Assembly (NCBI RefSeq): GCF_008831285.2
Contig: NC_045140.1
Span: 17,606,370 to 17,670,369 of the forward strand
From: Nymphaea colorata
Taxonomy: Eukaryota; Streptophyta; Magnoliopsida; Nymphaeales; Nymphaeaceae
Length of the DNA stretch: 64,000 nt
Direction of reading: 5' to 3'
Shown: one piece after another, positions 33,986 to 47,500 of the stretch
How positions within the stretch are numbered: the stretch's first letter is position 1
Layout of the letters: the number at the start of each line of letters is the position of its first letter
The notes under the pieces: generated by a model
What the model saw: only the letters and a program-made list of their open reading frames with translations
What the model was told of the DNA's origin: nothing
Database searches by the model: none
Translations under genes and position numbers: made by a program

Positions 33986-36900
33986 GTCGCTGCTTCGTGC
34001 TGTTGCAGAAAGGTGTGGAAGAAGATGGGTAGTTTCGATTAAGGCTTCTCCACCTGGTCGATGACTCTAGATCAAAAGCTTACACCTTCCAGCGAAGGCG
34101 GTGATTCGTGGTGAGAGGGTTCAGAGGAATGATAGACAGCAAATCAGGGTTTATCCTCCTCTGCAGATGCACAGTATCGGGTAATTAGGCATTTCCCTGA
34201 TGTGGGTATTGGTGTTCCTCCTTCTGGTTTCACATAAGGAAGAAGAAGACCACTCGGATTCCAGCCTCCAGGGGTTTTACCTTAAACTCAAGATTGAGAG
34301 CAGTAGGATTTGGAAAACGAGATGGTGTGGAGAATGGGAGGGCTCTGCCTAGACCCTACCTCAGTTAATGGATCAGCACGAAGAAAATCAGGTGATTCTG
34401 TGATGATGGGGATTGCTCCTCCTGCAGCAAAAGAAGATGAAAAGAAAGAAAAGAAAAGAAATCAGGGTTTCTCCTTCCCCATGTATGACAAACCATGAAA
34501 AGATTAGGGCTTTTCTTTGGTGGTATCGGTTAGGCAGGAAGGAAAGGAAGACCTGGTTTCCATGTGAAAGATAGAAAGGAGTGGATGGGCACGAATGAGA
34601 AGCAAGCAGCCATTGACTGGAGAGACAGAGAGAGATAAAAGAGGGACAGAGAAGGAGCAGTTAATGGCCAGTGCAGTCGAAATAATTTTAAAAAATCAAT
34701 TATGTCAAATTACAACTAACAATTAAATGTTTTTTGTGCATTTTAATTTCTAATAATCCCAGAGTTTAATTTTTTTTTTCCTTTTTCACTAGTTCATTCA
34801 ATTTTAATAAATGAAATGATTTGGTTGAGATTGATTGCAAGTCAGCATAGTTGAAAACGGCGGTATCCGGATCGGGTCAGAATTCACATAGTCTGGATCC
34901 TTATTTCTATAAGGCTCGAGTGCAGGTGGACGAGTGCAGTCGGCAGATTGAGGGGAAAAGACGTTTCCTTCTCTTCGAAAAGTCGGCAGATTGAGCTTAA
35001 GAAATTGTAAACCATTAGAATTAAGAAAAAAATGCAAAGATCGTGAATATAATGAAAAAGATTTTTAAAGATGACTTACATGCAAATATTTCACCATTTG
35101 ATACAGATGCAAGAATTGGATCAAGGTTCCCCATGCATATATTAGATCTGACTCAGATCCATACAAACATGAGCAGATCCATCAATGCAGTCATTGATCG
35201 CATTGGACATAATCTGCCAGCCGGATACAGATCTAAATCTAAGAAATACGACGCCCGATCTGATTTCTATACCCCTAATATAAAAATTCTTATGCCAAAT
35301 CCCGTTATAATCGCTAATTTGTGGAACTAATTGCACTAAGACCTCTAATTCAGATGGCATTAGGTTTCAGGTCTGATGAAGTCATCATCACAAGTGGGCT
35401 ACCCGATCCAAATCTAGATCTATAAACTCCAATCTGATTTTTATACAAAAATCCAAATCCAATCATTGAATTTTTAGGGATAATGCACCAGGACAGGACC
35501 CAACCCAAAGTGGGTCAGGTTTGGCATTTTCACTTTTTGATTTGTCCGGTAAAAACTGGTGTTCTTTTTGGCCTTGTCCAACTTTTCAGCGACCATGAGA
35601 CTGAACCACTTTCCCTCCTAAAAACATATATATACAAATTGGCAACAGGTATTTCCCCTCACATTTCTAACTTAAACTTTATTTGTATTGGTTTTATTTT
35701 TCATCTGAAGTAATCTGAAATCGGCATATGCTGCAGACGACAGACCATGAAACGGGCACGACTCAGTTGCTCACGGTACTTAATAGTAGCGTGCAAGCTT
35801 TGCGGTCCCTACTATTTCTAAAAGAAAGTTCCTGTTGAGCCAATTCAGTAAATTTTTTTTTGCATTCAACCGCGGATTTGAGATCCACTGCTTAAACAAA
35901 TTTCACAGTAGAGCGGATCTCAAATCACATAGGGTCTCATATCCAAGAGTGTCAAATGCAGTCCTGCATTGAAATAAATAAAAATCTTACTGAAGTTTGT
36001 GTATCCGCGTAGTTTGAGACTTAGTGTCAGATCATTTCCCCTTGTATAAATAAATAATGCACCTGGACCCTCCTTGCTTTTTTTTTTTCTCGGGTCAATA
36101 AAGTGTTCGAAGAAGTTCCAAATCGATGATGTTGTATTTGAATTCGGCGTGTGGGCACCACGGCGACTGATTAAGCAGCTCTTGAAATAAATGATTTTTT
36201 GTTTTTTGAAAACAATTGAGGAAGTTGATGTGAAAGTTCTCCAATTCTTCAGTTTTTTTTTCTCTTTTTTGTTTAATTGTTCTATTTACTTTCCTTTTTT
36301 AGTTATCATTTTGTTATTCTTCAGTTTTTTTTTAGTATTTTAGTTTTTTTTGTTTAATCAATAAGGAAAAGTTGTTTGATTTGTACATAATGATTCTTTC
36401 ATTAGCAAAAATAGATGGGGTTTTCCCAGCCCGATTTCTTCCGAACAAAAAATAACAAGATGGAAAAGAGAAGAGGTTTTATTTAAAATTTGAGGTCCAT
36501 GCATTATTTAAAATCAGGCCTTCTAAGTTAGACTTCTTTTTTCAAATGCAAAAAAAAAAAAGATTTTTTTTGACATCCATAAATTAACGTTGGTCAATGC
36601 AAAAAGTAAAATAAGAATTTAAAGTCATTACTTTGTCTAAGCTTTGTCCCATCAAATTTATGGATCTAGACCTTATGTTGAAAAACACTTCTTTGAAAAA
36701 ATCAATCAACGAACTTAATATTAAAATTATATTTAAGAGACAATAATTAAATAATCCAATTTTTTTTTATAGAAACATAGACGTGGAGAGTAACACTTTT
36801 ACAATTATAACTAAATGAGCAACATAAGGTGTGCGGAATGGACCATGCCATACGCATGAGTAGGCAAACGGGTCGTGGATCCCAGTCACCTAAATGCTTT

Positions 36901-37179
36901 GAATTCGGGTTGGATCCACTATTTCCCATATTTGACTTAATCAGACCTGCCTCTGCCTTCATTGAATTTGATGTCCGACTTGAATTTCTGAAATGGATTT
37001 CGGAACCAGCAAAGAAATTGCTCGGACTTTACTTATAATCGGGTCAGATCCTTATCGGATCTTTGAGATTCCATCACTCAAACCGTATCCTGGGTCCACT
37101 GATCCATGTATCTTTACGGGATCCAACCAAGTGAATCCGGTTTCCTGTTGTGGAATCTTGTTGACTCGTCCACCATCTA
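33986..37179. other. Divergent spacer between receptor and SIK1 genes (part 1)
   Basis: 33986-34200 is the probable leader and promoter of the minus-strand receptor. A plus-strand 62-codon frame at 34310-34498 is unrecognised. 34850-35480 and 36890-37150 are patches of the dispersed GATCC/GATCTGA repeat. Poly-T runs occur around 36080-36350. No gene recognised. Confidence 0.5.
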
Positions 37180-37396
37180 AGGGTGGGCGTCAGGCAGGGC
37201 CGCCGCCGGGCCCAGGCCTGGCCGAGAAAAACCTGGCTTGGGTTAGTACGTTTAGATTAAAAAAATATTTTTTTAAATAATATATATTCATTATTATTAA
37301 TTATATTTTATATTTAAAAATTATTTTATAATTAAAACTTTATTTTTAAATTTTAAATGGCCTAGACCCGGGCTGGCCGGCCCGATGCCCACCCCT
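37180..37396. mobile_element. MITE with GC-rich arms and AT-rich core
   Basis: A 217-bp element. The left end AGGGTGGGCGTCAGGCAGGG matches the reverse complement of the right end AGGGGTGGGCATCGGGCC, and the similarity runs on for about 40 bases through GGCCCAGGCCTGGCC-like sequence. The core is almost pure A/T. Each end is bordered by TA (37178-37179 and 37397-37398), which could be a 2-bp target duplication; no longer duplication is visible. Superfamily is uncertain (mariner-like by TA, hAT-like by GGGGTGGGC ends). Non-coding. Confidence 0.75.
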
Positions 37397-38448
37397 TAGT
37401 ATGGGTCCCTACGCCCTGTGGTATGATATGTTGAAACCGGTAAAGGTGAGTTAGGTGGAACCTCTCAATTATTTACTTTGAATTGATAAAGAATTAGGAA
37501 TTGACCCAAGTCCCAACCATTCCAAAATCCAATCTAAAAGATAAACTTATTATATAGTTAACTTTACGCAATGCATCAATACATTCAAGCGATATCATAT
37601 AACTACAAACCAACATACTTCATATAATTTTCTGCTGTATTAGTTAGACTTTACACGTAAAAAAGAAAAAAGAAAAAGAAAACTTAGACCCTTAACTTGT
37701 AAACATTTATAAAATCTGAAACTGAATTGGAGATTTATATATGATATACCAAAGCTTATGACTTTGGACATGTATATTGCATTTTACTGTATGATTAGAT
37801 ATGTGAGAAAAGAGAAACACATAATGTTGGCACTAAGTCCAGTGATATCAATAATTCATGGTGGCCAATTATTGTTCTGAGTATGATCTGAACTTGAAAA
37901 GGAAAACTAATGCTGAAATATCTTTATGCATTAAAAAATTGCGTTATTGTTTGAACCATTTTAAGGACGCCCTTGTGTGCGGGATTTATTAGTTGATCAC
38001 TCTTCGTCAGAACTTTAATAAATACGGTGCATTAGAACGAAGTAAACCAATTAATATTGTAAAAATCGCATCAAGCCACTTCATATGGATTAGATTGAAT
38101 GTTCCAAGTCATTGGAGAAAGTGTGCGAGACAACTTCTCTCACTGACAATATATCTGGGATGGGCTGTCGCGAGAGACCCGAACAAGCGTTACAAGAGCA
38201 GGCACGACGTTTGGAGCCTGTGGACTAACTACTCAAGCCTCACCTTTCAATTTGCTGAATCGGAAAATTGGGGCATCGGTTGGCATACGACTCGTACCGA
38301 CTCGCATCGCTTAGGTTTCGGAAACTCGCGTGCGGGACGGCTGGCAGAGCCACGCGATCGTCTCCGTCCTCACCGCCGTCATCCTCTCTCTGTTGCTCTC
38401 GCTCTCTCCGTCACAGGCGTGCAAGGGGAAAGGGAAACCGAGGGAAAA
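37397..38448. other. Upstream region of SIK1
   Basis: AT-rich to about 38150, then GC-rich. A CTCTCTCTGTTGCTCTCGCTCTC stretch near 38380-38410 looks like a plant 5' leader. The long frame from 37993 opens with TTG and is not called. Confidence 0.45.
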
Positions 38449-38526
38449 ATGAATTCCAGGAAAACGGAACCCAGGTTGCGCTCTATGGGCGAGGGGAGGA
38501 GGGAGGGTTGTGAGCCGGTGCCATAG
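38449..38526 (+). CDS. Possible uORF in the SIK1 leader (25 codons)
   Basis: An ATG at 38449 in context AAAAATGAA opens a 25-residue frame beginning MNSRKTEPRL and ending with TAG 47 bases before the SIK1 ATG at 38574. It lies in GC-rich sequence that looks like the SIK1 5' leader. If transcribed, ribosomes would meet it first, so it could dampen or condition SIK1 translation. No conservation is known; the peptide is basic and unrecognised. Confidence 0.35.
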   Translation: MNSRKTEPRLRSMGEGRREGCEPVP

Positions 38527-38573
38527 ATTCGACCTCGACATCCCGGAAAGCCAGACGATCTCCGGCAACGGAA

Positions 38574-41500
38574 ATGTACTCGACCGTCGTGATCCACTCC
38601 GACGATGAAGAGGAAGCCGGAGTGAGCGATCGGCAGGACGATGCCGACTTGTACGCCACCGTCGTTCGGAGGGACGACGTCGAGAACGACGATTCCTACC
38701 TCCCTCCCCTCCTCCAACGCCTCCCGAAGGACTTCGACGCAGCTGTCGACGACGACGGCGAGGACGACGAAGAGATCGGCGGTTCGGGGACAGTCGTCAT
38801 TCGCCGGAACCGTACGCCTCGGAAATCCTATCTCAGGGAGAGGAATTGGGGGGTTTCGAGGAAGGCCGACCAGGAGGAGGATCCCTACTCGACGTTTGTG
38901 GTGAAGTCAAACGAGAACAGCCCTCGCGATTCTTTTCTTGGGACAATGATCCGCCGGACTGGCGGTGGTGGAAGCGGGCTCCCGTTTGCGATGGTCAGTG
39001 GCTGGCGGCAGGAGGAGGGAGCTGCGCAGGGAGGGTTTCTGCAGCAGAGGAAGGACGCTTTTGGCGTCGATGAGGGTACGAGGAAGTCGGTGAGAAAGGG
39101 TTCAGTGAGCTCGGTTCCGGATAGCGTCGTCGTCAGGGAGGATCCTTCAACGAAGTATGAGTTGCTCAATGAGCTCGGTGAGTTTGTTTTTGGCATTTTT
39201 TTGCATTTATTTCGAATACTTCTGGATTCTTTGCCGTCGTAGCTGAATCTTCGCCTCAGCTGCTCGTGGGTTGATTTCTGCAGAAAATTTCTGTTTCTTC
39301 TGTTCTAAATTGCGAGACAATGGTTCTCTTGTTCGTTTTAATAGTTTATTTTCTTTAACCAAGTAAGGTGGTCGAGCAGTGCTTTTGGTTTCCTGTTGTT
39401 CTTTCCCCCCCTCCCTTTCGATACGCTCGATTTGTGCGCATCTCTCTCTCTCTTTCTCACACACACACACGCATCGCATACACAGTTGCCGGACTGTTTG
39501 TGTAAGGTTTGTATTGGTCGTGGGAAATTGTCGTTTTCATATCATATGCTGTTGGGTTGTAACAATAGAATTGTAGCAAAATCACAGCTTTCTGGAAATG
39601 TAGAGATCAATCTATTTTCTCGGGACAATCATAACTAAGAATCCTTTCACCTTTAGAATTTTTTCCGAGCCTTGTTCAGTTCCGTCCAAGTTCAGCAACT
39701 TCACTTTTCTGGTTCAGTTGACAAGCTTTGGTCAGTGAAGCTCTAAATTTCTTCACTGTTCTCAAATGGTAATTTCAGGATCTGCAAGGTCGCCTTTGGT
39801 TTATGAAAATGTGAAAATGTAATATTTTACGAAGATATTGGTGATTATGACAAATTATTGCTTTCTCTCATCAATGTAATAACAGTGTTGGCCTTCTGTG
39901 TTAGGATATTGACACATATATCAGTAATTTGATTATGAAAGCATGTAAGATATGCCTCATGAAAGTTTGACTCAAATGTTGCTTTCATTGGGCTGGTAGC
40001 CTTGCTTTTTGTGCAGATAGCTTGCCTCTGGATTTTCCTTTTACGTAGTAGAAATGTGCTTAATTGGATAAAGCATTCCTTTTATAGGGTTTCATAAGTC
40101 TGTTCCTCACAGTATGAATATATTATTATTGATCAATTTTCGCTTACTTCTGCAGGGAAGGGCTCATATGGGGCTGTTTATAAAGCTAGAGATTTGAAGA
40201 CGTCAGAGTTAGTTGCAATTAAAGTTATATCCCTAAGTGAAGGGGTTTGTTTCATTAACAACCTTTTTTTTGTTTCTTCTGTAAATGACAGAAAATGTAG
40301 TAGTGAGATGAAGTCAGAGAATCTAAATCTGAAATTAGGATGGTTATATGTTTTTTCTAGTAGTATTGATTCTATTGTTGTTCTCAGGAAGAAGGTTATG
40401 AAGAAATCCGTGGTGAAATCGAAATGCTGCAGCAGTGTAATCATCCAAATGTTGTCCGATATCTTGGAAGCTACCAAGGAGAAGAATATCTTTGGGTATA
40501 TAACTGGATGATTTACTCTTTTTGCATCACCAAAAATTTTGGCAGTTTTATTGTAAATGCGTATCACACTTTAGTAATCTTTTCTACTTGAAGGTGGATA
40601 ACTATTTTCATGTCTTCATGAACATGGCATATGTTTTTATAGTTGTGCTTTTAAAGACTCCATTAACTTATTCTGCTGCCGCAATCTATGTCAGATGTAT
40701 GTCTTTTTTTGAGCACTCAAAATGTTAAATTCTGCTTTTATTCTAGACATTATGTGTCAATCTTCTACTTGTCATGACCCACAAGTTGAGTTCCACCATG
40801 CCATTGTAAGACATGCTTGCTGCCCATAGAAATTTCTTATAAAATCCTGGTATGATTTGGTGTTCTAATAGACCAATTGTTTTTTGTTCATGTGTGAGTG
40901 TCAACTGATACCTGTCCCATACCAAACAGTATGTTTTTCGGGGTTCTGGATTTGATTAAACTTTGGCATGACAAAGCAAGAGTTGTCAAATCCTAGTTTC
41001 TTTTTCCTTTTTCTGTTTTTATCCTTTCTGAATTGATTACTTACGTTGAGAAGTTGATGAATGTCCATAATCCATGTTGAAGCAATGCGTGGTTGTGTAT
41101 CAAATAAGAAGGTAGCACCACTGGTGTCTTCTAGTAGTATTATTGGCTTGGTTTTTCATGCTAGAATCTGTCCATTTTATTTTTGTGGACCCCAAGTTTT
41201 TGCAAGCTAATGTCTTTTGGTTCTTATGTTTTCTTTTAAAGTGTTAAATTGGTGGTTCTTGTATTTTCAGGTGTACACAATCTTTTAATGCCTGATGCTC
41301 TGATACTAATGTAATATTTGCAGATAGTAATGGAGTATTGTGGTGGTGGAAGTATTGCTGATTTAATGAATATTACAGAAGAACCTTTGGACGAACAGCA
41401 GATTGCCTACATCTGTAGGGAAGCCCTGAAGGTGCTATCTGTATGCCTTTATATAGGACCACTTGTTTACACGTTGCTGCATCCCCCTTATTTTTGGGCA

Positions 41501-44500
41501 AGTTGAATTCACTGACAAATTAAGTGTTTTTGCTTTCTTACAACTGAAGGTTCACAACTGGTGATGCAGCATGTTCATGCTAAAATAGGTTATCATATGT
41601 CTGTAACGTAGGGAAAGAACACACTTACACATACTTGCCCCAAAATTATTTGTCCTTGAGAAGCAAGCAAATCATATCTTCACGTTTTTAACAAAGTTAG
41701 CCTTGTGAGAAAGTTCATGCTGAGGTTCATTATGATTGCAACCTTGCATCTATGGATCAGTGTTTGGTTTTATACTGCTTTGCGGAGCCTCTGATAACTG
41801 ATAGTCCTCTTGCCACTTCTGTTTGGGATTATCTATGAATCATTGAGGTGATAACTCCCCATCTGAGGAGGGTTCATGGCATTGTCTCAAATGTAGCCCT
41901 TTTCTTGAAAGTATCTTGTTAACAATGGAAACGTAGAAAAATCAAAGAACATGAAAAATTGTGATATTTGAGAAAAATGAGAAATAAAAATGTTGTGTTT
42001 CTGTCACTTTTTTTTCTGCATTTTTTCACCAAAATGTTTTTGAACTATATCTAACCTTTTGAGGTTTCTTTTAATAATTTAATAACTGTTGTGATTTTTT
42101 GTCAGTGGTTTCATATGAGTAGACAACTCAGTTGATTAGATTTTTCTGTCTTTTTATCTATTTTAAATTTTTTGAATTTCTGATATTTTCCTGAGAAAAA
42201 CAAATGTATCGATTAGTTTCCAAGAAAAACTTCGCAGATAAAAACCCAAGAACTATGGCAATGGCTCATGGACTTACAATGATGTTATACATGTCTTTAA
42301 TGTTTGACTAAGACATCTCTGCATGAACAAACATGGATTCTTCATCATGCATGTTTCTTTTATCTGTCTGATTCTTGTTTGTGTGTTATACACATTTTAT
42401 CTTTTGGCACATTTGTTTTTGCATGCATTTTTGCATTTATGTCCATTTTAATGTCAGTTGCGGCTTCTGAGGATTTTAATTAAGGATGACGCTTTTTAGT
42501 GCAGGGATTATCATATTTGCACTCGATTTTTAAGGTTCATAGAGATATAAAAGGTGGCAATATCTTGCTGACAGAACAAGGAGAGGTAAAATTAGGTGAG
42601 TCAATTTTCACTTTTTTCAGGCATTGTTATTTGCCATTTTCATTGTTTCAAATTGTGTTCTTGCTACAGCATGTTGTAAAACTATGTTGTAAATTCAACC
42701 TTGCAGTCGGCTTAGCTGAACGTTTGCTGCATTCTTTTGTTATGGATCAAGATATTTGAGGATGAGTCTCTTTGTGCCTAGATATGCATGAGTTTCTCTG
42801 CTGTTCGTGAACCTGTGCTACAAGCAGGAAATTGTAGTTTCATACTTTCATGTCCTCTACAATTTGGCGAAACTATTAGTCTCTTAGTAATCTTCAAAGT
42901 TCATTATCAACGGATAACACTGAAAAATTGGCCCCTTCTGCCCTTCCTTTCTTCCTCTTTTTTATTTTATTTTATTTTATTCCATTATCATTAAGAATGA
43001 AAATTAATCCCTTCCCTCTCTCTCTCTCTCTCTCTCTCACGGTTAAGGAGAGTGAAGCTATACTGGATCTCATTGATCCTGGTATCATTCAGGGTTGAAG
43101 GAATCAAGCTTGCGACAATGAAGAACGACGAATCATGTGGTTTGTCATTTATACATCTATGGACAAATGAAATGCTTCCATGGGGAATTTCCTTTGAGAC
43201 TAACGGAAATTTTAGTTGCAAGTAATTTGCAAGCTGTTATTTTGTTTTTCTGCTGCAATGAATCTGGACAAGTTACAATGTAAACAATAGCCTACAATAT
43301 AGGAGTTATAATATTTTAAAGAAGATTTAGGGTTACATTTTTCCGGTGGAATGTTGACTTTATTACTGTTTTCCAGTTCTTGCTTGGTCTTTTGTATTCT
43401 TTATCTAGCACTAATACATTCGAGGTTGTTTTTTAGGGGATTTTGGTGTTGCTGCGCAGCTTACAAGGACTATGTCAAAACGCAACACGGTATGATCTCT
43501 TTTCAAATAATGCACTCTATGCTTGCCTTGGGCGAAACTGTTTACTTGATTTGCAAATTTGTGACATATATTGTCATGGTGGAAAGTTAAAAATTTAATG
43601 GTTTTATTTGCAGATTCATGTTTTTGTGGATTGGGTGTTTTTTGTTCTGTAACTTCTCAGATGCCACGTTAAGAGGTCCCACGCTGCATTGTTGAGTCAA
43701 TTTAGTAGTGTCAATTATAGACTGCTTATACTGTTCAATTTCATATGTTCATGTTTCATAACAACTTCATAGTTATTTAGACCCCTGCATCCTCCTCCAC
43801 CTCGTGAGTTTTTCTTTTCCATTTTTTTGTATTTCAGGTAATGATTGAAACTGATGTTGTGAATGGGTAAAGACTAAAGAGGTAGCGGTCAATGTAGCCC
43901 GGTGTTTTATTGAGTTATTTGGCACCTGCATTATTGGTGTCAATGTAGCCCAGTGTTTTATTGAGTTATTTGGAAGCCTAGGATATGTTTCACAGGAACC
44001 TTATAGTTCTGTTTGTCAGAAAAATGGCCATATTGAAAAAGATTAATTTCAGAAAGGAAGAAGGATGGATTGATACTTAGGGAGCTACAAGATGTTACAT
44101 AAGTTTGTGGGTGAGTTGGTTGTAGCTCTAAACCTGCAGGCTTGAAGAAACAACTTTCAGAAGCCAATTTCATGCAACCAGGATAAGGCTTGATGATGAT
44201 AAAGGCATGCCTATCATTGGTGAAGTCTAGTATCCCATCTGATGCGGTGTCTGATTGATCCAAGTTTTCCATTAAGCAGATCACTCCTATTCATTTACTT
44301 GGAAAGTTATGAAGTGGTCTCAGGTTTAATTGTAGCCGGCCCAATTAAATGATGCCCAAGAAAACAGAAATGATGTCCTGTCATCATGTTCAACAATTTT
44401 TTTTGGGAACAGAATTAAGCATCTTGTTAATTTCCATGCGAAGGCTTAAGACTTTTGCTATTGGCCTTTATGTTTGTGTACACCGATGTTGCCCGGAGTT

Positions 44501-47500
44501 TGACCATGATGTGACTAACACAAGGCAGATGCTTTTGGGAGGAGAATGTGACTGGTGTTAAATGTCCCTGTGCATGTTCATGTTTGAGTTAGAATAATAT
44601 GTAATGTAATTTTGTGTCCTCAGTTATGCAACTTCATAGTGGAATTATAGTTCTTGACTAAGAAAATGCTGTCATTCCTAAAATGTTTATGTTATTGGTT
44701 CTGGCTCATAGCATGATTGGTCTTGTCTTTTCATGATGCAATGCAATTAAGAATCTACTAAGTAGTTTAATCTTGAACTTGCAGTTTATTGGTACTCCTC
44801 ATTGGATGGCTCCTGAGGTTATTCAAGAAAGCCGTTATGATGGAAAGGTATCATAATAAGAAAAGATACACAAGGATTGTCTTTAATTGAACTATTTGTT
44901 TTTGGATCACTTGTTGAAAATAATATAGCCTTTTCACTTCAGATATTGTGTTTCAGGGCAGTACATACTTGAACAATATTCTGGGTTTGCTGTAGATGCA
45001 TGAAGAACTTATTCATGTTTCCTATCATTTCTTTCTTTCTTGTTCTTCTTTGATTTTTAACCAATGGTGACTATCATTTTCTTTAAGACAATTGGCTTCC
45101 TTTGCAGAAACTTACAATAATTTATCTCTGAACAGGTTGATGTTTGGGCCCTTGGTGTATCTGCAATTGAAATGGCTGAGGTTTGTTTTTTTTTAAAGTT
45201 CTGCTTTTTCAGAAATATCCTTTACTAGATTGTTTTTGAACTCCTCTTAGCATTCATGAGGCCTTTAGAGTTACAAAAAGCCTGTTGACCTGTGTAACAC
45301 TTATTTTTCTACCTTTTCAGGGGCTTCCACCAAGATCCACTGTGCATCCAATGAGAGTCAGTATATGTGCTTCATACCTATTTGATTTGCTTTCAATGTG
45401 ATTTCAACCTTATATCACAGATTTACAGTAGCATTATCGTGCTGCTAGACATACTCAGGTGCATGAGGTCACCTTCATGTTCAACAAAGTGGTTTTTCTA
45501 GAAACAGTAAAGATGATAAATAGGTTCCAATCTCTCATCACATGGCAATTAGTTCATGTTTTTTTAGCTATTTGAGGTTGTGAATTTTAGTTAGAGCTTC
45601 GTTTCTTTTCTGGATGACCTTTTGGTGGCAAGATGTCATTATCTTTGTTTAAGACAACAATTTATCCCTTGTTTTTGGCATATTATTGTCATTCGTTATA
45701 TATCTTTCAACTTGCCTCTTGCAGTTTATCATTACCTTATTAAGGCTGTTTAAATTTTCACCTGCATTTCCAACGAAAATGGGCTGGGTTGGTCCCCTTC
45801 CATTGGAGAAAAATAAAGAATAATATGTACAAATCAAAGTCGACCAAAAGGTCTAAGTACGCCTGCTTACAAAGCAAGGAAAGAACATCAAAAGATAAAG
45901 CTTGTTTACATCAAAAGATAAAGTTTGTTTGCACACTATCATCTTGCCAAGGACATTATTATCATGGTAAAAACTAAAAACCATTGATTAGAGCTGACTC
46001 CTTAAGACCATGAAGCCATGATTTTTTCACCTGCATTTCAACTTCATCCATAATGATGCTTATCAAAGATAAAAGAAAGAAAGGTTTCAACCCACATTAA
46101 TAGTAATTATTTATCCCTCTTTTGTCATTGTTCATTGCTTTAATCTTCAAAAATGATATTATCAAGTTTATCATTTCTTAACAATATTCAGCTGTACCAG
46201 CCACCCATATCAACAATTTCTTGATTCATCATCACCTTCCTTTCAGGTGTTTGAGATGATACTCTTAATTTTCTTCTTTAAATACGTCTCTTGAAAAGTA
46301 TCTTCCAGACATATGCAATCTGAATGATGGTTGGAAACTATGTTCCCAGAAACACACAGTGGTCGCCATAGGCGAAACCTATATTGACTCGTCAATTTCA
46401 TTAGACTATTTCATTATTCTTGGACTTTTCTCTGTGCCTGTTATTTACTATTGACACAAACTTGTTTTTGAAGGAGCTACATGACTTAATCAAAAGAAAT
46501 TCTTTGGCCTGTAGCTGGATTAGCTTTTTCTAGTAGCTTATAACTTGACGGATATGCTAAATTGTCCTGCAGTGCTTATTGTAGTGTTTGAGTTTGTTTA
46601 CTGTGTGTCTGAATCTTTCCATAGGCCGTCTTGATGGTGTGGGGAACAAATTAGGGGACTGTTGAAAGTTTGAAGTTCTTGATGATGACAGATGTTTTTG
46701 ATTTTATCAGTATATAATTACAAAGTCATATTAGTTTCAAACTTTTTGATGCTAATCTCTGATGCCGTGGTGCATCATGATTACATGACGTTAGGTCAAT
46801 GATGTTAAGTGGCTGGTGATCCTTAGTCCTCCAATGTCTTTTATAGAACTGTGTTTCGCCAATGTATTGTTATTCCTTGTTGAAGTTTGATATGAGTGTT
46901 ACTCCATGAGCCTTCATCATAGTAGATGTTATTTGGCCATGTTCCATTATCCTTTACGATTATGTCCTGAAAGGATGATTATTTGGTCACAGTTCATTAT
47001 TGAACTTTTCAAACATTTTTTGTATATCAACTGGTTTTTCTCTCTCCTTTCTGTTGCATCATTTGTAGGCTCCTATCTTGCATTAACTTCTGTTGTTTTG
47101 GTTTTGATGCTTATAACCTCAAGGAATTTATTCACATGCCTTGGATGAACATGTTTCATGTGATGTTGCCAAGCTTTTTCATCATGGAATGCATCTTTGA
47201 CATTAAATCTTTATGTAGGTACTGTTTATGATATCAATTGAACCTGCTCCTATGCTTGAGGACAAAGAAAAATGGTATGTTTGCTCTGATGGTGTTGTAT
47301 GGAGATTTTCCTGATGTATATGACCAGTTCATTCTTATGTTCTCATCGCCTTTGTGTATTCTGAATAAGAACTGCCAAGTTAATTGCACTATATACACTA
47401 CTATCCGACCTATGAACATAAAATGGCTTAACTATTTGTATAAATTAGGTTCTTGTTACCTGGCATGTAAGATTGCATGTAAAATTGTTGTAGTTCTGGT

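Noticed and set aside
37993-38526. 177-codon frame upstream of SIK1
   Set aside because: It starts with TTG and crosses the AT-rich promoter; only the ATG-initiated last 25 codons are kept as a possible uORF.
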